Assembly (NCBI GenBank): GCA_001969505.1
Contig: LSSK01000012.1
Span: 1 to 54,257, forward strand
Length of the DNA: 54,257 nt
Origin: Zancudomyces culisetae
Lineage: Eukaryota > Kickxellomycota > Harpellomycetes > Harpellales > Legeriomycetaceae
Direction of reading: 5' to 3'
Numbering within the stretch: position 1 is the stretch's first letter; the number at the start of each line of letters is the position of its first letter. This document shows positions 31,956 to 42,333 of this stretch, piece after piece. The translations under genes and the position numbers were made by a program. Below the pieces are notes generated by a model. It was given only the letters and a program-made list of their open reading frames with translations. It was not told the origin of the DNA and made no database searches.

Positions 31956-33892
31956 CTGTTGCACAAAAAAAAAGCTATAATCCAATGGTGTATGAGTACA
32001 GAGAAGATCTATTCTGTCAAGAAAAAGTCAAAGATATTTAACCCTCTACTTCCAAATCTTCTTACACATTTTGTTCTTTTACGTAATTTACTCTTTTTTT
32101 TGTAATTCTTCCAATTTTGCCCAATGTGCTAAACCTCAGCTATTTCGGAAAGCCACTCAAATAGCCCGATCTATTTACAAAGAAAATGTTGTAAACCTGT
32201 TCATGTAGAAACACCATAACACTTATCCCTTCTTTTTCTGTATTATTCTCAGGCCTAGTACAATGAAACAGCCTCTTAGCACACACAAGATCCTTTTTCA
32301 ATTAGGCTATGAAAAAGCTAAATTCTTCTATGATGGGGCAACTTGTCCCATATTTCTTTTTCCAATGTATTATGCAAAATCAATCAATACAATAAGCTAC
32401 TGAGATTTCAAGTTGTTTGGTCTCATCAGGGGTTTTATATTGGTTTGAAAAGTCAAAATGATGTGAATAAAAAATAAAACAAAGAATCTATTCCCACACA
32501 CATTGCCATTTTGCCTTTCTCTTACAAAACCATTTCAAAAGCGTAATGGGAAAAAAAGACTCGAGTCTTTTATTCAATATCTGCATACCATTGAGGTGGA
32601 ACACCAAATTAGGCTCCGGCAATGGTAGCATATAGCGTGGAATATATGTTCTCGTATATTTTTCTGTTTGTTATCAAATAACAATCAAAGGACCTGAGGT
32701 ACAGTTGGAGTGCAATACAGTTGACAACGGCATCATATGACGGTGCGCTTGTATATTTTGGAGCGAAAATTGCAACGTTCATATTTTTTCCATTTGCTTT
32801 CTTTACTTTCAAAAAGGCATCATTTTGTGAAAAGCTAATTCGAATGTGTCTATATATTAAATCTCCTTTTAGTAAAATAAAAAATGTTTTTCCAGGCTTG
32901 ATACAAAGAAAAAGAATTCAAAAGCAAATATTTAATCCTGTTAGTTCCAGTAGTTCTTTAATCTTTAGCAGATACAATTTATCTGGCAACAAACTCGAAT
33001 AGAAAAGAAAAACTATATGTGTGTTTTTAGGTTGTTCAAAGTCCATTGATTTATTCCAGCAATTCTGATTAATAGGTATGGGCATTTTTGTCACTCTGTT
33101 TGTGTATATAGCCTATCTTGAAATAAGTAGTATACGGGGATATTTAATAAAACAGGTAATGCTTTTTATCATTTAAATCACTATGATTGTAACCAATGGT
33201 ATAAAAAATAAAACAATTATTATAAAAGCAGGTATATGTAATAATAAACATATTGTTAAACTTCAAGCTGGACAGGGTAGCGTGTTCTGGTTTTCATTCC
33301 AATTAAAGTGAAGATTGATCTCATATTAGCGAGTAGTTCTACTTTGAGGTTGAATAAAGGGATGGAGGATGAAATAGATAATAGCTATCGTGCTGGGAAT
33401 TGTAACGATACTAATGATTTTGTTACAAGTTAAATATTTATCTAAATTGCGGGGACTTCAAACATGAATACTTTAATATATCAGCTTGACAAGAGAATTT
33501 ATTCAAGTCTTATCGTAACAAATTTGGAAATAAAGCATATCTTTATAATCATAACAGGTTCCAAGTAAATTTATGCTGATATTAAAAGATTTGGTAGACT
33601 TTATAGTATCGTGAATTATACATGTATTTTCCACCTATTTAAAGTACTTTTGAATAAAAGCGTATTATCATAGGTTCTCCAATATTAACACATAAAAATT
33701 AATTATTTAAAGTGTATAGACCTGTTTATATTAACATATTATGCACAGCGGCGAAAAGCTTGTAATAGTACTGAGTGACGCACAAAGCTAAGAAAAATTC
33801 AAATGTTATGTTTTGGTATGATTATAAATACCAACTAATGCTCCCATTTTCTGTTTTACCCAAAAGAAAAGGAGAGAGAAAACATATCTTGA
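31956..33892. other. Large intergenic interval KEX1 / Kre9-like gene
   Basis: About 1.9 kb with no intact gene I can support. It includes a 67-codon minus frame (32812-32609) listed separately and long AT-rich stretches (33150-33890). The plus frame 32721-33002 lies opposite that minus frame and is judged a shadow. Confidence 0.4.
32609..32812 (-). pseudogene. Possible protein fragment (Rossmann/amidotransferase-like start)
   Basis: A 67-codon open frame reading MNVAIFAPKYTSAPSYDAVV...CYLITNRKI...ATIAGA, then a stop. The order strand-helix-strand-AGA loosely recalls the N-terminal amidotransferase-like region of fungal biotin-protein ligase (MNVLVY...PGG), but no catalytic domain follows downstream. 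It may be a gene remnant, a short exon or chance. I would not name it. Confidence 0.22.
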
Positions 33893-34615
33893 ATGAGATC
33901 AACTAAAGTAAATAAGATGACAAAGGCATTGTTTGCTCTCCTACTATTGTTTGTGATAAAGACGTTTGGAACGGTAATAATCACAAACCCAGTTGCCGGG
34001 ACAAAGTGGGTGGTGGGACAAATAGTTCAAGTAGCATGGATGCAGAGTTTGCCACACGTTCCCCTAAAAGGAACATGTAGTATCAATCTACGAAGGGGTC
34101 CAAATACAGCAGCTCTTGGACATGCCCACTATTTAGGAGAGAATATTAACCTGGCAGATAGAACTTATAGCTTCGTAGTACCTAAACTTGAGCCTTATGA
34201 AAAATACGCTGTTGAACTCATCATTCATGAAACAAACGAGGTCAACTATAGCCATTTTTTTGAAATTCTTGATCTGAACATTTTCCCAAACATTGTGATA
34301 TATTCGACGAGTGATATTGAGCATGGAATACATACCACTTCTGCATATCAAATTACCTCTACAACTAGCGCAGTTCCTTTTAGCAGCACCAAAATCAGCG
34401 ATATAAATGATAAAGTATCGCAAACTTACGAACTAGTAAACAATAGTTTGTCTGAGCAAGAAGATACTATCAACATTACCGCTGAAAACTTATCTGTTAC
34501 TGGCTCTGAATCAACATCAACATCAAGTACAAGCCCTGCCTCCAAGACTCTTCCTCGTGGCGGGCTTTATTTACTAGTTTCGGTTATAAGTTTAGTATAT
34601 GTGCATATTGTGTAA
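33893..34615 (+). CDS. Kre9/KNH-domain GPI-anchored cell-wall protein
   Basis: A 240-aa secreted protein of the Ser/Thr-rich GPI-anchored family with a Kre9/KNH (DUF/PF10342-type) domain, implicated in other fungi in cell-wall beta-glucan assembly. Residues about 9-27 are a signal peptide (ALFALLLLFVIKTFG). The KNH domain (about 28-130) has TNPVAGTKWVVGQIVQVAW and IIHETNEVNYSHFFEIL. A Ser/Thr-rich linker (about 140-220) carries sequons (NNS, NIT, NLS). The C-terminus is a hydrophobic stretch (GLYLLVSVISLVYVHIV) fitting a GPI-attachment signal. A second start (M9, in MTKALFALL) would place the signal peptide more typically. The family is diverse, so the exact role is open. Confidence 0.75.
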   Translation: MRSTKVNKMTKALFALLLLFVIKTFGTVIITNPVAGTKWVVGQIVQVAWMQSLPHVPLKGTCSINLRRGPNTAALGHAHYLGENINLADRTYSFVVPKLEPYEKYAVELIIHETNEVNYSHFFEILDLNIFPNIVIYSTSDIEHGIHTTSAYQITSTTSAVPFSSTKISDINDKVSQTYELVNNSLSEQEDTINITAENLSVTGSESTSTSSTSPASKTLPRGGLYLLVSVISLVYVHIV

Positions 34616-35304
34616 CTGATTGTCAAAATAACGGGCGATAACCCTGCTTTGGCAAAAATTGCTGGTTAATTCTCTAGTTCGTAAATAAAAACACTTTTTT
34701 AAAGTAAATACTAAATCTTGGTCTAAAGTTAGTCTTATCTGTAGACAAGTAAATTGAATATAAGTAAACATTTAGCTAGCTTGGCTTTAGCAAAGCACGC
34801 AGGCACAGCTGCAGGTGCAAATGCTGTTAGATATTCAATGATAATGGTGTAGGTATTGTAGCAATCCATTATGTGTTTTTCCAATGTGTTTATGTTTATA
34901 CATCGTACATTCCAGAACAAATATGTAGTATTTAAGGAGCTGTGTGAGTTTTAAATTTATCCAGAAGAAGGAAGGTTGAACCCATAGCCTCGAGGCTAAT
35001 TAATCTAGCTTTTGTACAACTTTACAGTTATAATGTATAAAGACTGTTTGTTATTGCGAAATCTTTCTGCTCTCTTTTTTATTTATTTTATTTTGCTTTA
35101 TTTACCTTTTATGGCAAAATTGAAAACCTTTGAAATCCAATTGTGATATGTACAGCCAAGCAAACCAAATATGCAAGAATAAAAAAGAATCAGTTTTGGC
35201 ATTTCAATTAAATTATTTCAACTCACACCTTGATAGATTTTCTTAAAAATACAAGGAAGATATCCTGTTATATAGTAATAAACGTTATATCACCGATAAA
35301 AGAT
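34616..35304. other. Intergenic Kre9-like / RBM42
   Basis: 690 bp, AT-rich. A 61-codon minus frame (34920-34735) contains an Ala/Leu-rich end (AFAPAAVPACFAKAKLAKCLL), but nothing supports expression, so it is not called. The rest is 3' flank and promoter. Confidence 0.45.
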
Positions 35305-36313
35305 ATGAAGCGCCAGGCACAACCCAAGGCTCAACACGATAATAGGAGGACAAATGATGTATTTGAAAATCAACAACCAACTAATGATTCAACGTTCTAT
35401 CCTTTGCCCATAGCAATCAATAGAGCGGAGATGGTAAGCTGGAGATGGTTGCAGGATAGTTTAGGCTATACATACGCATACAACGAGATGAAAGATGAAT
35501 ATTATTACTACGATTCAAACACCGGAATTATTTATGACTACACTCCATATTATAAATCGCTTGGATACGTGAAGGGCGAGCCTCCTGCACTAAAGCAAGA
35601 GGCTTACCAAGGGGCAAATTCAAATCTAGGCTATGGAGCGGTCAGCGGTAGCACAACTGGTGTCGAATCTCAGCAGGATGAAAAGAAAAAGGGGACAAAA
35701 AGAAAGAAGGTGCGAGCAGCGGGTGGTGAAGTTTGGATTGATCAGACGCTAGATGAATGGGATCAAAGTAAGTATCACTTTTATTTTATTTTATTTTATT
35801 TTCTACTATTTTCTACCTTGTTTTACATGAAAAAAAGTGCTATGAGACAGGTAATGTAAAGCTTAATAAAATGTGTATAGACGATTATAGATTGTTTGTT
35901 GGAGACTTGGGAACGGATGTCTCTGATGACTTGCTGCATAGAACTTTTAGTGCTTATCCCTCACTTTTGAAGACAAAGATAGTCCGGGATAATAAGACTT
36001 CGAGATCTAAAGGGTATGGATTTGTAAGTTTTTCCGATCCAAAAGACTATGTTAAGGCATGGAAGGAGATGGATGGTAAGTTGTTATGTGAGTTTCAATA
36101 TATACATATCTAGAACCAGCTATATATCATGTTTGAGGTTATGACTATGTTTCTTAATGAGGATACGAACTGTGCATAGGAAAATATGTGGGAAATAGAC
36201 CAATAAAGCTGAGAAAAAGTACATGGAAGGATAGAGAGGTGGACATCAAGAAAGTCAAGAAAGATCCATTCCTGTCAAAGGCGTATAGCGAGGCAAAAAA
36301 ACATACGAAATAA
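35305..36313 (+). CDS. RBM42: RBM42-like RNA-binding protein (three exons)
   Basis: Exons 35305-35767, 35881-36075 and 36180-36313 give 263 aa in matching phase (1, then 1). The N-terminal half carries an aromatic Trp/Tyr segment (SWRWLQDSLGYTYAYNEMKDEYYYYDS). The second exon is the RRM, with RNP2-like YRLFVGDLG and RNP1 KGYGFVSF. It continues into exon 3 with KYVGNRPIKLRKSTWKDR, the hallmark RBM42 end of the domain. RBM42 associates with hnRNP K and spliceosomal tri-snRNP components in animals; the fungal role is inferred from that. ATG 35305 is preferred over upstream non-ATG codons that keep the frame open. Introns have gtaagt donors and tatag/catag acceptors. Confidence 0.92.
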
Positions 36314-36810
36314 AGCACGTGTAAATTATGTATATAGAAAAGTTCTTTGCGGCTGTTTTGGATACCCGTAAAGAGCAGTTACGCTTGGCTGCCTTTATGC
36401 TTTTATTATAATTGATATGCCGTATTATCCCGAATTTTATGCAGGGGTACAAGAAAGTGCGATATTAAACCTCAACAAGCAGTATAAGAAAGTCAAGACC
36501 ATCCTTTTTTTTCTCACTATTATTGTTGTAAGCCGAAATAGCTAACAAACTAGCATTTTCAGAAAAAAAAATCGAAATGAACAATAAAAATTGCATTTGT
36601 AAAGATCATTTTTAGTAATTTATAATTGAAAAAAATTTTTTTTCGAGCAAATAGAAGTATTTAAAAAGCTATTTTCTTCAGAAATCTGTTATATTAAATT
36701 CAGTGCGAGCCAGGGAAAGATATAACACATTACTACTAAGGGATATTTAGAGGTTAAAAACCACTGGTGATAATAAATACAGACTTAAAAAGGAGACAAG
36801 ATCGGTAAAA
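36314..36810. other. Intergenic RBM42 / LLP-like
   Basis: About 500 bp: RBM42 3' flank and the LLP-like promoter, with A and T homopolymers near 36560-36640. Nothing else seen. Confidence 0.5.
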
Positions 36811-37146
36811 ATGGCCAAATCAGGAAGATCAAAATCGAAAATAAGAATGAGAAATCTTCGTAGAGAAAAGATATACGGGCCCGTAGAGGCCGAAAGAACA
36901 GCAAGGTTGGCAGAAAAGCAAAAAATAAAATCAGGAACAGTAGACCAATTGATGATGGATTCTGAAAACGTCGAAAAAGTGGACCAGCCCGAAACTATGG
37001 AGGTAGAGGGACAAACCAAAAAAACCAATGTTGCAAGCAACAACAGCATCGATAGGCAACGAAAAGAAAAGAAGATGAAATATAGCAAAAAGAAGCGTGT
37101 CGGAGCAAAAAAGAAGGGATTCAAATGGGTGCCCCAGAAACACTAG
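36811..37146 (+). CDS. LLP/YBL028C-like small basic nucleolar protein
   Basis: A 111-aa intronless protein of the UPF0642 family (human LLPH, yeast YBL028C), linked to ribosome biogenesis. The conserved start is MAKSGRSKSKIRMRNLRREK followed by YGPVEAERTARLAEK. The middle is acidic (DSENVEKVDQPETMEVEG). The end is very basic (KKMKYSKKKRVGAKKKGFKW), a nuclear/nucleolar-type tail. The N-terminal motif is what identifies it. The length fits the family (roughly 105-130 aa). Confidence 0.85.
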   Translation: MAKSGRSKSKIRMRNLRREKIYGPVEAERTARLAEKQKIKSGTVDQLMMDSENVEKVDQPETMEVEGQTKKTNVASNNSIDRQRKEKKMKYSKKKRVGAKKKGFKWVPQKH

Positions 37147-37333
37147 GCAAGTATGTTGGGTTCTTGTTCTCTTTGTTATGATTTTCAGATGCAGACATCT
37201 TTTTTGAGTAAAAAAAATAACATGTAGTTGCAGGAGGTGAACTCTTTTAATAGTGGTCGTAGTATTATTAGTATTCTAGAAAGCAGTAGACTGTGTAAAT
37301 AAAGATACATTTCCTAGTTAAAGCTTTTGTTTT

Positions 37334-37468
37334 TCATACTACTTTTTTGTCCTGACGTTTTTTCCTCTTGCCCTCTGCTTGACTCATTGGAGACACATCA
37401 TTATACGCTCGTGGGTAGGATAGCTTTATATTGTTCTTGAAAAGATAGGTTGGTATCGACATATCCAT
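37334..37468 (-). CDS. Possible small protein of 44 aa
   Basis: A complete ATG-to-TGA frame reading MDMSIPTYLFKNNIKLSYPR... and ending in a basic tail (EGKRKKRQDKK). The start context is ataaATGg. It is coding-like in composition, but I know no homologue, and it could equally be the last exon of a spliced gene or chance. Confidence 0.28.
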   Translation of the reverse strand: MDMSIPTYLFKNNIKLSYPRAYNDVSPMSQAEGKRKKRQDKKVV

Positions 37469-37492
37469 TTATATTATTGATCGCTTTTGTAG

Positions 37493-37648
37493 TGCTTCAG
37501 TGAGGCTGTGGTGGACTCGGGTTTAAATTTAGGCAAATCAAAAAAGGTGGATCTTAAAGATTTGGAATATAAACAAAAGTGGCCAATAAATTTTTCAAAT
37601 AATAATACTGTCATTATACCTAGGTCCTTATTTAAACATACTTTGTGA
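37493..37648 (+). other. Possible terminal exon, 51 codons
   Basis: After an acceptor-like ttttgtag (ending 37492), one plus frame is open to TGA 37648. It reads EAVVDSGLNLGKSKKVDLKD and later QKWPINFSNNNTVIIPRSLF. No upstream exon with a matching donor was found. It does not fit the ORC3 start at 37745. Confidence 0.22.
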
Positions 37649-37744
37649 GCTTTAACCTTTTCTTAGCTACGCTTCTAATTACTTTGATAAATACATTTAC
37701 GAAAATATTGCAATAATCCGGAATTTCTATATAAAGGCGAGAAA

Positions 37745-40239
37745 ATGAGTGTTAATACCGGTAATAAAAGAGTCTTTGATGAGATTTCAAAGGATGGCTT
37801 ATTGGATTCCATGACAGAGGTAAGACCATTAATTAATTCAATAGCTACCAAGGTAGTGATTGAACTAAATTTGATAACAAAAAAATCTTAATCGAACCTC
37901 TGTTAATATATTAGGGCTTTTTTGTTCTTTCAGAAGGTATGTGAAATGGCTTCAATTCCACATTTAAAAATCTGCTGCCCTAAAAAAAAACGACTAAAAA
38001 AAATGAATACATAAAACATTCTAGATCAAATCCAGAATGAGGATAGAGAAGGTACCGAATATGAAATGTTGGAAGGAGAAGAGGCTTTTCATAGAGATAT
38101 GCGCGAAGAGCTGTTTAAAGAGAGGTGGAATATTGCTGAAAATATACTAAAGGTAAGTCAACTAGCATTTGTATCCTTCAATTATGGAAAGCAGATTTAA
38201 CAATACTCAAATTGGGTAAAAGATAATATATTCTCTAACGAATTGGCTATCATTAAAACCTATCGTTAATAGTAATATAATAATGATAATGATCAGAACT
38301 AATACAACATTATTTAACTTAATAGGAGGAAATGGAAAAGAGCATTCAGGGTACTCTAGATAAAATTGTGGAATTTGTGAACGGAAAAGAGAAACGAATA
38401 GAGGAAGAAGATACACAAAAAGAGATAGCTGAAATCAAAACAGTGGTTGTTTCCACAGGGATAAACGGAAACGATTATAATTTAGAGTTCAAGAGGATAG
38501 CAGATACAGTGAGGACAAGTGATGATGAAGTAGCAAATAAAGTGGCGATTGTAACTTCAAAAAAAGTTAAGAATATAAAGACGTTAATGGCACAGATTAT
38601 CAGACAGATACTTGGAAGTAAAGAACAGGAAAAGAAGTACGGACACAACTATGACATTGAGACACTAGGAAACTATTGTAATGCGGAGCTAGAGGCGCAG
38701 GGGAAAAGGCCAAGGTTGGTGGTAATATTTGAGGATTTTGAAGGATTCCCACCTGTCGTAGTAAGCGACTTTATAGAGATTATTAGTATATATAGAGAAA
38801 AGGTACCAGTGATACTAGTGTTTGGTGTGGCTAGTGGGATGTCAGCACTGCAGCAAAGATTACGGTTTGAGTCTCTCCAAAAAATCAACGTAGAAAAGTT
38901 TTCTATTAGTAGTACAACACAGGAGACAATTAATAGAATCGTATATAGGGTGTTTGTAGAGAATAGTGGAGGTGTCAACGTGGGATTTTCTGTGTACAAA
39001 TTCATGATGAAACAGTTTATGCACAGTCATCTCTCAATTAATCAGATATTTAGTCAGTTGAAATATGCGTATATGGATATGTTTTATGGGAATCCATTGA
39101 GTATTTTAATGGCCAGTCTAAGCAGCCCCACTATGGCGTACCAGATTAAAACTGTTGATGAACTAAAATTTACACCCAGCCATATTGAGATGGTATTGAT
39201 GCAAAAGTCAGTAATCAGATATGTAGGCAACAAATATTCAGACGACAAAGAGCTGTTAAAAAAGGCACTCAATGATCAAGTACATTTTACCCGGGTGATT
39301 CTTGTCGATATGCTGACAATAGTAGAACTATACCAGCGAAGATACAAAGTTGGGATAAAATTGGTCGAAGCTATACAGTCGGTCTTGCCGAAAAACGCCA
39401 AAAACCAGGCGTTTTCTGCTAGAATTATTCATTACAATACTGTGGGAGAGGGCTTTGAGAGCAGCCAGGTATTCGCCCAATTGGTTTCGGGGTTGAAAAG
39501 ACTTAGCTCTTCGCAGATACTTGAGCTGCTACATAAGATTTTATCTATCTTGGAAAGAGAAGAGGAGCTTTACCAGCACCATAAATTAAAACTCGCCGGA
39601 ATAAGGAAACCAGATGGGCTCTGCTATGATCCAAAACAACTTTGTGGTCAACCAATCGCCAAGATTACTGAATGCATATCAGCCTTTAAGTCAAACACCT
39701 CTTCACCGGCCGAGACAAAAAGCGCATCCGTATACACACGTAGGCAAATCACCGAAAACCCATACCTACTAGCTCTTTCCTCCAACGATGTGCAAAACGA
39801 AAACGCATTAAGGCTCGCAAATGTATCTATCCCCAACATCTTATCCTCCTTCTTGCTACATTACTCCAATGTTCCTTTGCATGAGATATTTTACTACGAC
39901 AATTCAAACCTGCTGTCTCAATCCTTCAATCCTCAAATTCGCCACTACATCCAAACCGCCCTTTCAACGCCCGAATTTTATCTTGGGTCCCCCGAAGACT
40001 CTCAAGCAAAGTTTGATATCTCGGTACTTTATAACTTGCATTTAGAAACTGGACGCTTTATCAACCTTTATGATTGGTTTATGTCATATAATTATGTCAT
40101 TAGCCGTGGTGGACCCATTGATAGTGGTCTACTGGTCCGTTTTCAGACAGCTGTGAACTCTCTCTTCTTTATGGGTCTTATTAAGCCCACTAATGTCAAA
40201 CCTGACCATATCGAAAGATTGACATTTGGTTCTTTTTAG
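37745..40239 (+). CDS. ORC3: ORC3: origin recognition complex subunit 3 (four exons, one 22-nt microexon)
   Basis: Subunit of the six-protein complex that marks replication origins and loads MCM. Exons 37745-37819, 37915-37936 (22 nt), 38025-38152 and 38326-40239 give 712 aa, close to human ORC3 (711). The microexon supplies GFFVLSE and brings the phase right for exon 3 (GEEAFHRDMREELFKERW). The main exon has the Orc3 AAA+-like part with LVVIFEDFEGFPPVVVSDFIEI and VPVILVFGVASGMSALQQRL. It ends with the winged-helix end of the family: FQTAVNSLFFMGLIKPT...DHIERLTFG. There is no canonical Walker A, as usual for Orc3. The start MSVNTGNKRVF is the first ATG giving an open exon. Confidence 0.9.
37915..37936 (+). 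other. ORC3 microexon (22 nt)
   Basis: Bounded by acceptor atattag and donor gtatgt. Its 22 nt are required to connect exon 1 (phase 0) with exon 3 (which needs one leading nucleotide). The encoded GFFVLSE resembles the beta-strand at the start of Orc3 proteins. Confidence 0.7.
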
Positions 40240-40658
40240 TTTATATTTTGTAGTTTTATCTCCACTATAGATGGGTTATAGTCTTTGCACTACCCGCTTT
40301 ATATCAAGTTCATTTTACCTAAACTTGTGAACGGGCCTCGGTTGAAGGTGGGAAGGGGTGTGAGGAGGTTGTTTGCCAACATTTTCTATTTCACACTCTA
40401 TCATTTGCTAGCCTAGTGTAATGTGAAATTAAGATCAGCTTTTTTTTATTTGCCAAAACTTCGCCGTTAATTCGCCCAAATTTATCTTTTGCACCTATCC
40501 TTTTTATGTACTAGCCAAAGAAAAAATAAATAAGAAAAAAATAAACATTGATTTAATAGATAATATTCCCTTTAGTTCATAATTTGGAATTAGACACAAC
40601 CTGGAAAAATACTCGATTATACAAGTTAAGAGCCAAAAACAGTATAGTGCAAGACAAA
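40240..40658. other. Intergenic ORC3 / COA6
   Basis: 420 bp without a gene: ORC3 3' flank and COA6 promoter and leader. A frame continuous with COA6 extends upstream but without an ATG. Confidence 0.5.
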
Positions 40659-41138
40659 ATGACTGAAATAAATAAACCCTTGGATAGAAAATCACGCAAA
40701 ATTTGTCACAGTTTCCGCGATGAATACTTCAACTGTCTGGTAAAAAACAATATTGACTTACCTTCACAAGACACAAATAACATTTGTTCAGCTCAAAGAG
40801 AAGAAGTGTATAAAAATTGTCCACAGTCCTGGGTACGTGTTTATATTATTTCTTCTGTATGTATTTTGTTTAATTTAGTCCACATCTCTACCATTAAAAA
40901 TATCCGATTCTCTTTACCTTCCATGTCTTTGTATCTCTTATCTATACCGGGATAAGGGTGGGGATAACATACAACCATTGAAGAGGACTGTGTTTTATTT
41001 GAAAATATGCGTTTGCTCGATGCTTATCAATTCACTAGACTAACCACGACTAAAATATTTGTATAGGCCAAGTATTTTATCGATCTTTACGAAATGACGA
41101 AGAAGCGAAATCTGGAAATATCCAAATATGAATCTTGA
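40659..41138 (+). CDS. COA6: COA6-like cytochrome c oxidase assembly factor (two exons)
   Basis: A small twin-cysteine protein of the mitochondrial intermembrane space needed for copper delivery to Cox2. Exons 40659-40832 and 41067-41138 give 81 aa in phase 0. The first exon carries RKSRKICHSFRDEYFNCL with C16-x9-C26 and then C43-x10-C54 ending CPQSW. This CX9C/CX10C pair is the Coa6 signature. The second exon, AKYFIDLYEMTKKR, supplies the conserved SW(A/V)KYF continuation that the unspliced frame lacks. The donor is gtacgt and the acceptor gtatag. The Coa6 CX9C pair distinguishes it from the COX6B CX9C family. Confidence 0.88.
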
Positions 41139-41740
41139 ATTCTGATTCTTGTTTACACTGTTTTTAAATTGGCAGTTTTCTCCTTTATTTTTCTTATCGT
41201 TTAAAACTAGAATTTCATATTGCAGCTTACTTTCGATTTCAGTACTTGTTAAATCCTTGTTCAAAAATTTCTTCTTAATAGCTGTGAATCTTCCCCCCCC
41301 CTTTTTTTGTTAAAAGAAAAGCTTTATGAGGCGAGGATACAGATATCACTAAATGTGGCTAATAATATTCATGCTAAATGGAGAAAATATCAATTCATAT
41401 GATACACCCACACCACAAAACACACATATTTCTCCTTCTCATCACCCTTAAAGACATTTGTGTTTGTGTTACTGTAATCATGTTTATTGATGTTGTTGTC
41501 TTCACCAAACCATCTCATGCTATACTAGGTAAATGATACTATTTGCAAAGAGAGAAACGTAAGAGAAGCGAGAATGTGAGAATGAACAGGGACAGGAACA
41601 GGGGTATCCATTAGGATATGTAGTTTTCAAGAGAGACCTCCAAGCTCTCTGTCTCAACTCCAGTACACATAGTATAAGCACAAAATTCCAATAACCATTT
41701 TTGGTCCAGCAAATGAGCAACAGTTATTTTCTTGTTGTTG
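41139..41740. other. Intergenic COA6 / retroelement
   Basis: 600 bp, no gene. The frames on the minus strand at 41264-41040 and 41720-41520 are shadows or noise. It includes a C9 run near 41291-41299, rare in this AT-rich DNA. The last 30 bases (cttgttgttg) precede the repeat of the element and might belong to its outer edge. Confidence 0.45.
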
Positions 41741-41992
41741 CCATAAAAGGACCTTTATCACCCTGATTGGTGGAACTTCGGCATGGATTTGATAGGACAG
41801 TGAAATAGTAGATATGGCACAAAATACAAAGAGTCCCATTAGTAAGAATAGTCTTTGTACAAAGCGCCGTTAGAGAATATGATCTGTATGCAAAGAGCAT
41901 CGATAACGATGAACGTCTTTAGATAAAAAACGCCGATAGTTTGTAGGAACCGACCCAGGATCACTTTTGTTTATTTATTGTATGTATTGTTA
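41741..41992 (+). repeat. Left arm of about 250-bp inverted repeat (LTR-like)
   Basis: Matches the reverse complement of 43575-43824 with nine substitutions and one 2-nt indel by direct comparison. The similarity runs from ccataaaagg to tatgtattgtta and stops abruptly on both sides. Confidence 0.92.
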
Positions 41993-42204
41993 TTTTAACT
42001 ATATTCATATTACAGAATAGTCTGTTGGAAAAGAAGATATAAAGAAGAACAAAGAACCGTTGAAAACGAGAGAAAGAGTTATCTTGGGAAACTAACCTAG
42101 TTGATAATTAGCTTTATTTTCACTTGTTTTCGCAATAGGATTATTATATTTTATAACTATAATTAACCCTCGCAGTAATAAAGTTATCTTTTATACTACA
42201 GTTT

Positions 42205-42217
42205 GGTAGCACCACCT
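42205..42217 (+). other. Possible retroelement primer-binding site
   Basis: The sequence tggtagcaccacc starts with TGG, complementary to a tRNA CCA end, and resembles tggtagc-type PBSs of fungal Ty3-like elements. It lies about 210 bp after the left inverted-repeat arm and 117 bp before gag. If it is a PBS, the original 5' LTR extended to about 42201. Assignment is by pattern only. Confidence 0.35.
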
Positions 42218-42333
42218 ATTCGGTGACCAGGAGAATAGATAGATGGGATTAAGACAGTTATCTAAAGATATTCAAAAAGCCATATTAAGCAAGAGAATAG
42301 AGAAGTTAAATCAGAATATCAAGCAGAGCTAAA

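Larger units (their letters stand above)
37147..37744. other. Spacer LLP-like / ORC3 with two short coding-like frames
   Basis: 600 bp. The composition is less homopolymeric than other spacers. Two short frames, one on each strand, look like protein and are given separately. The ORC3 promoter must also lie here. Confidence 0.4.
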
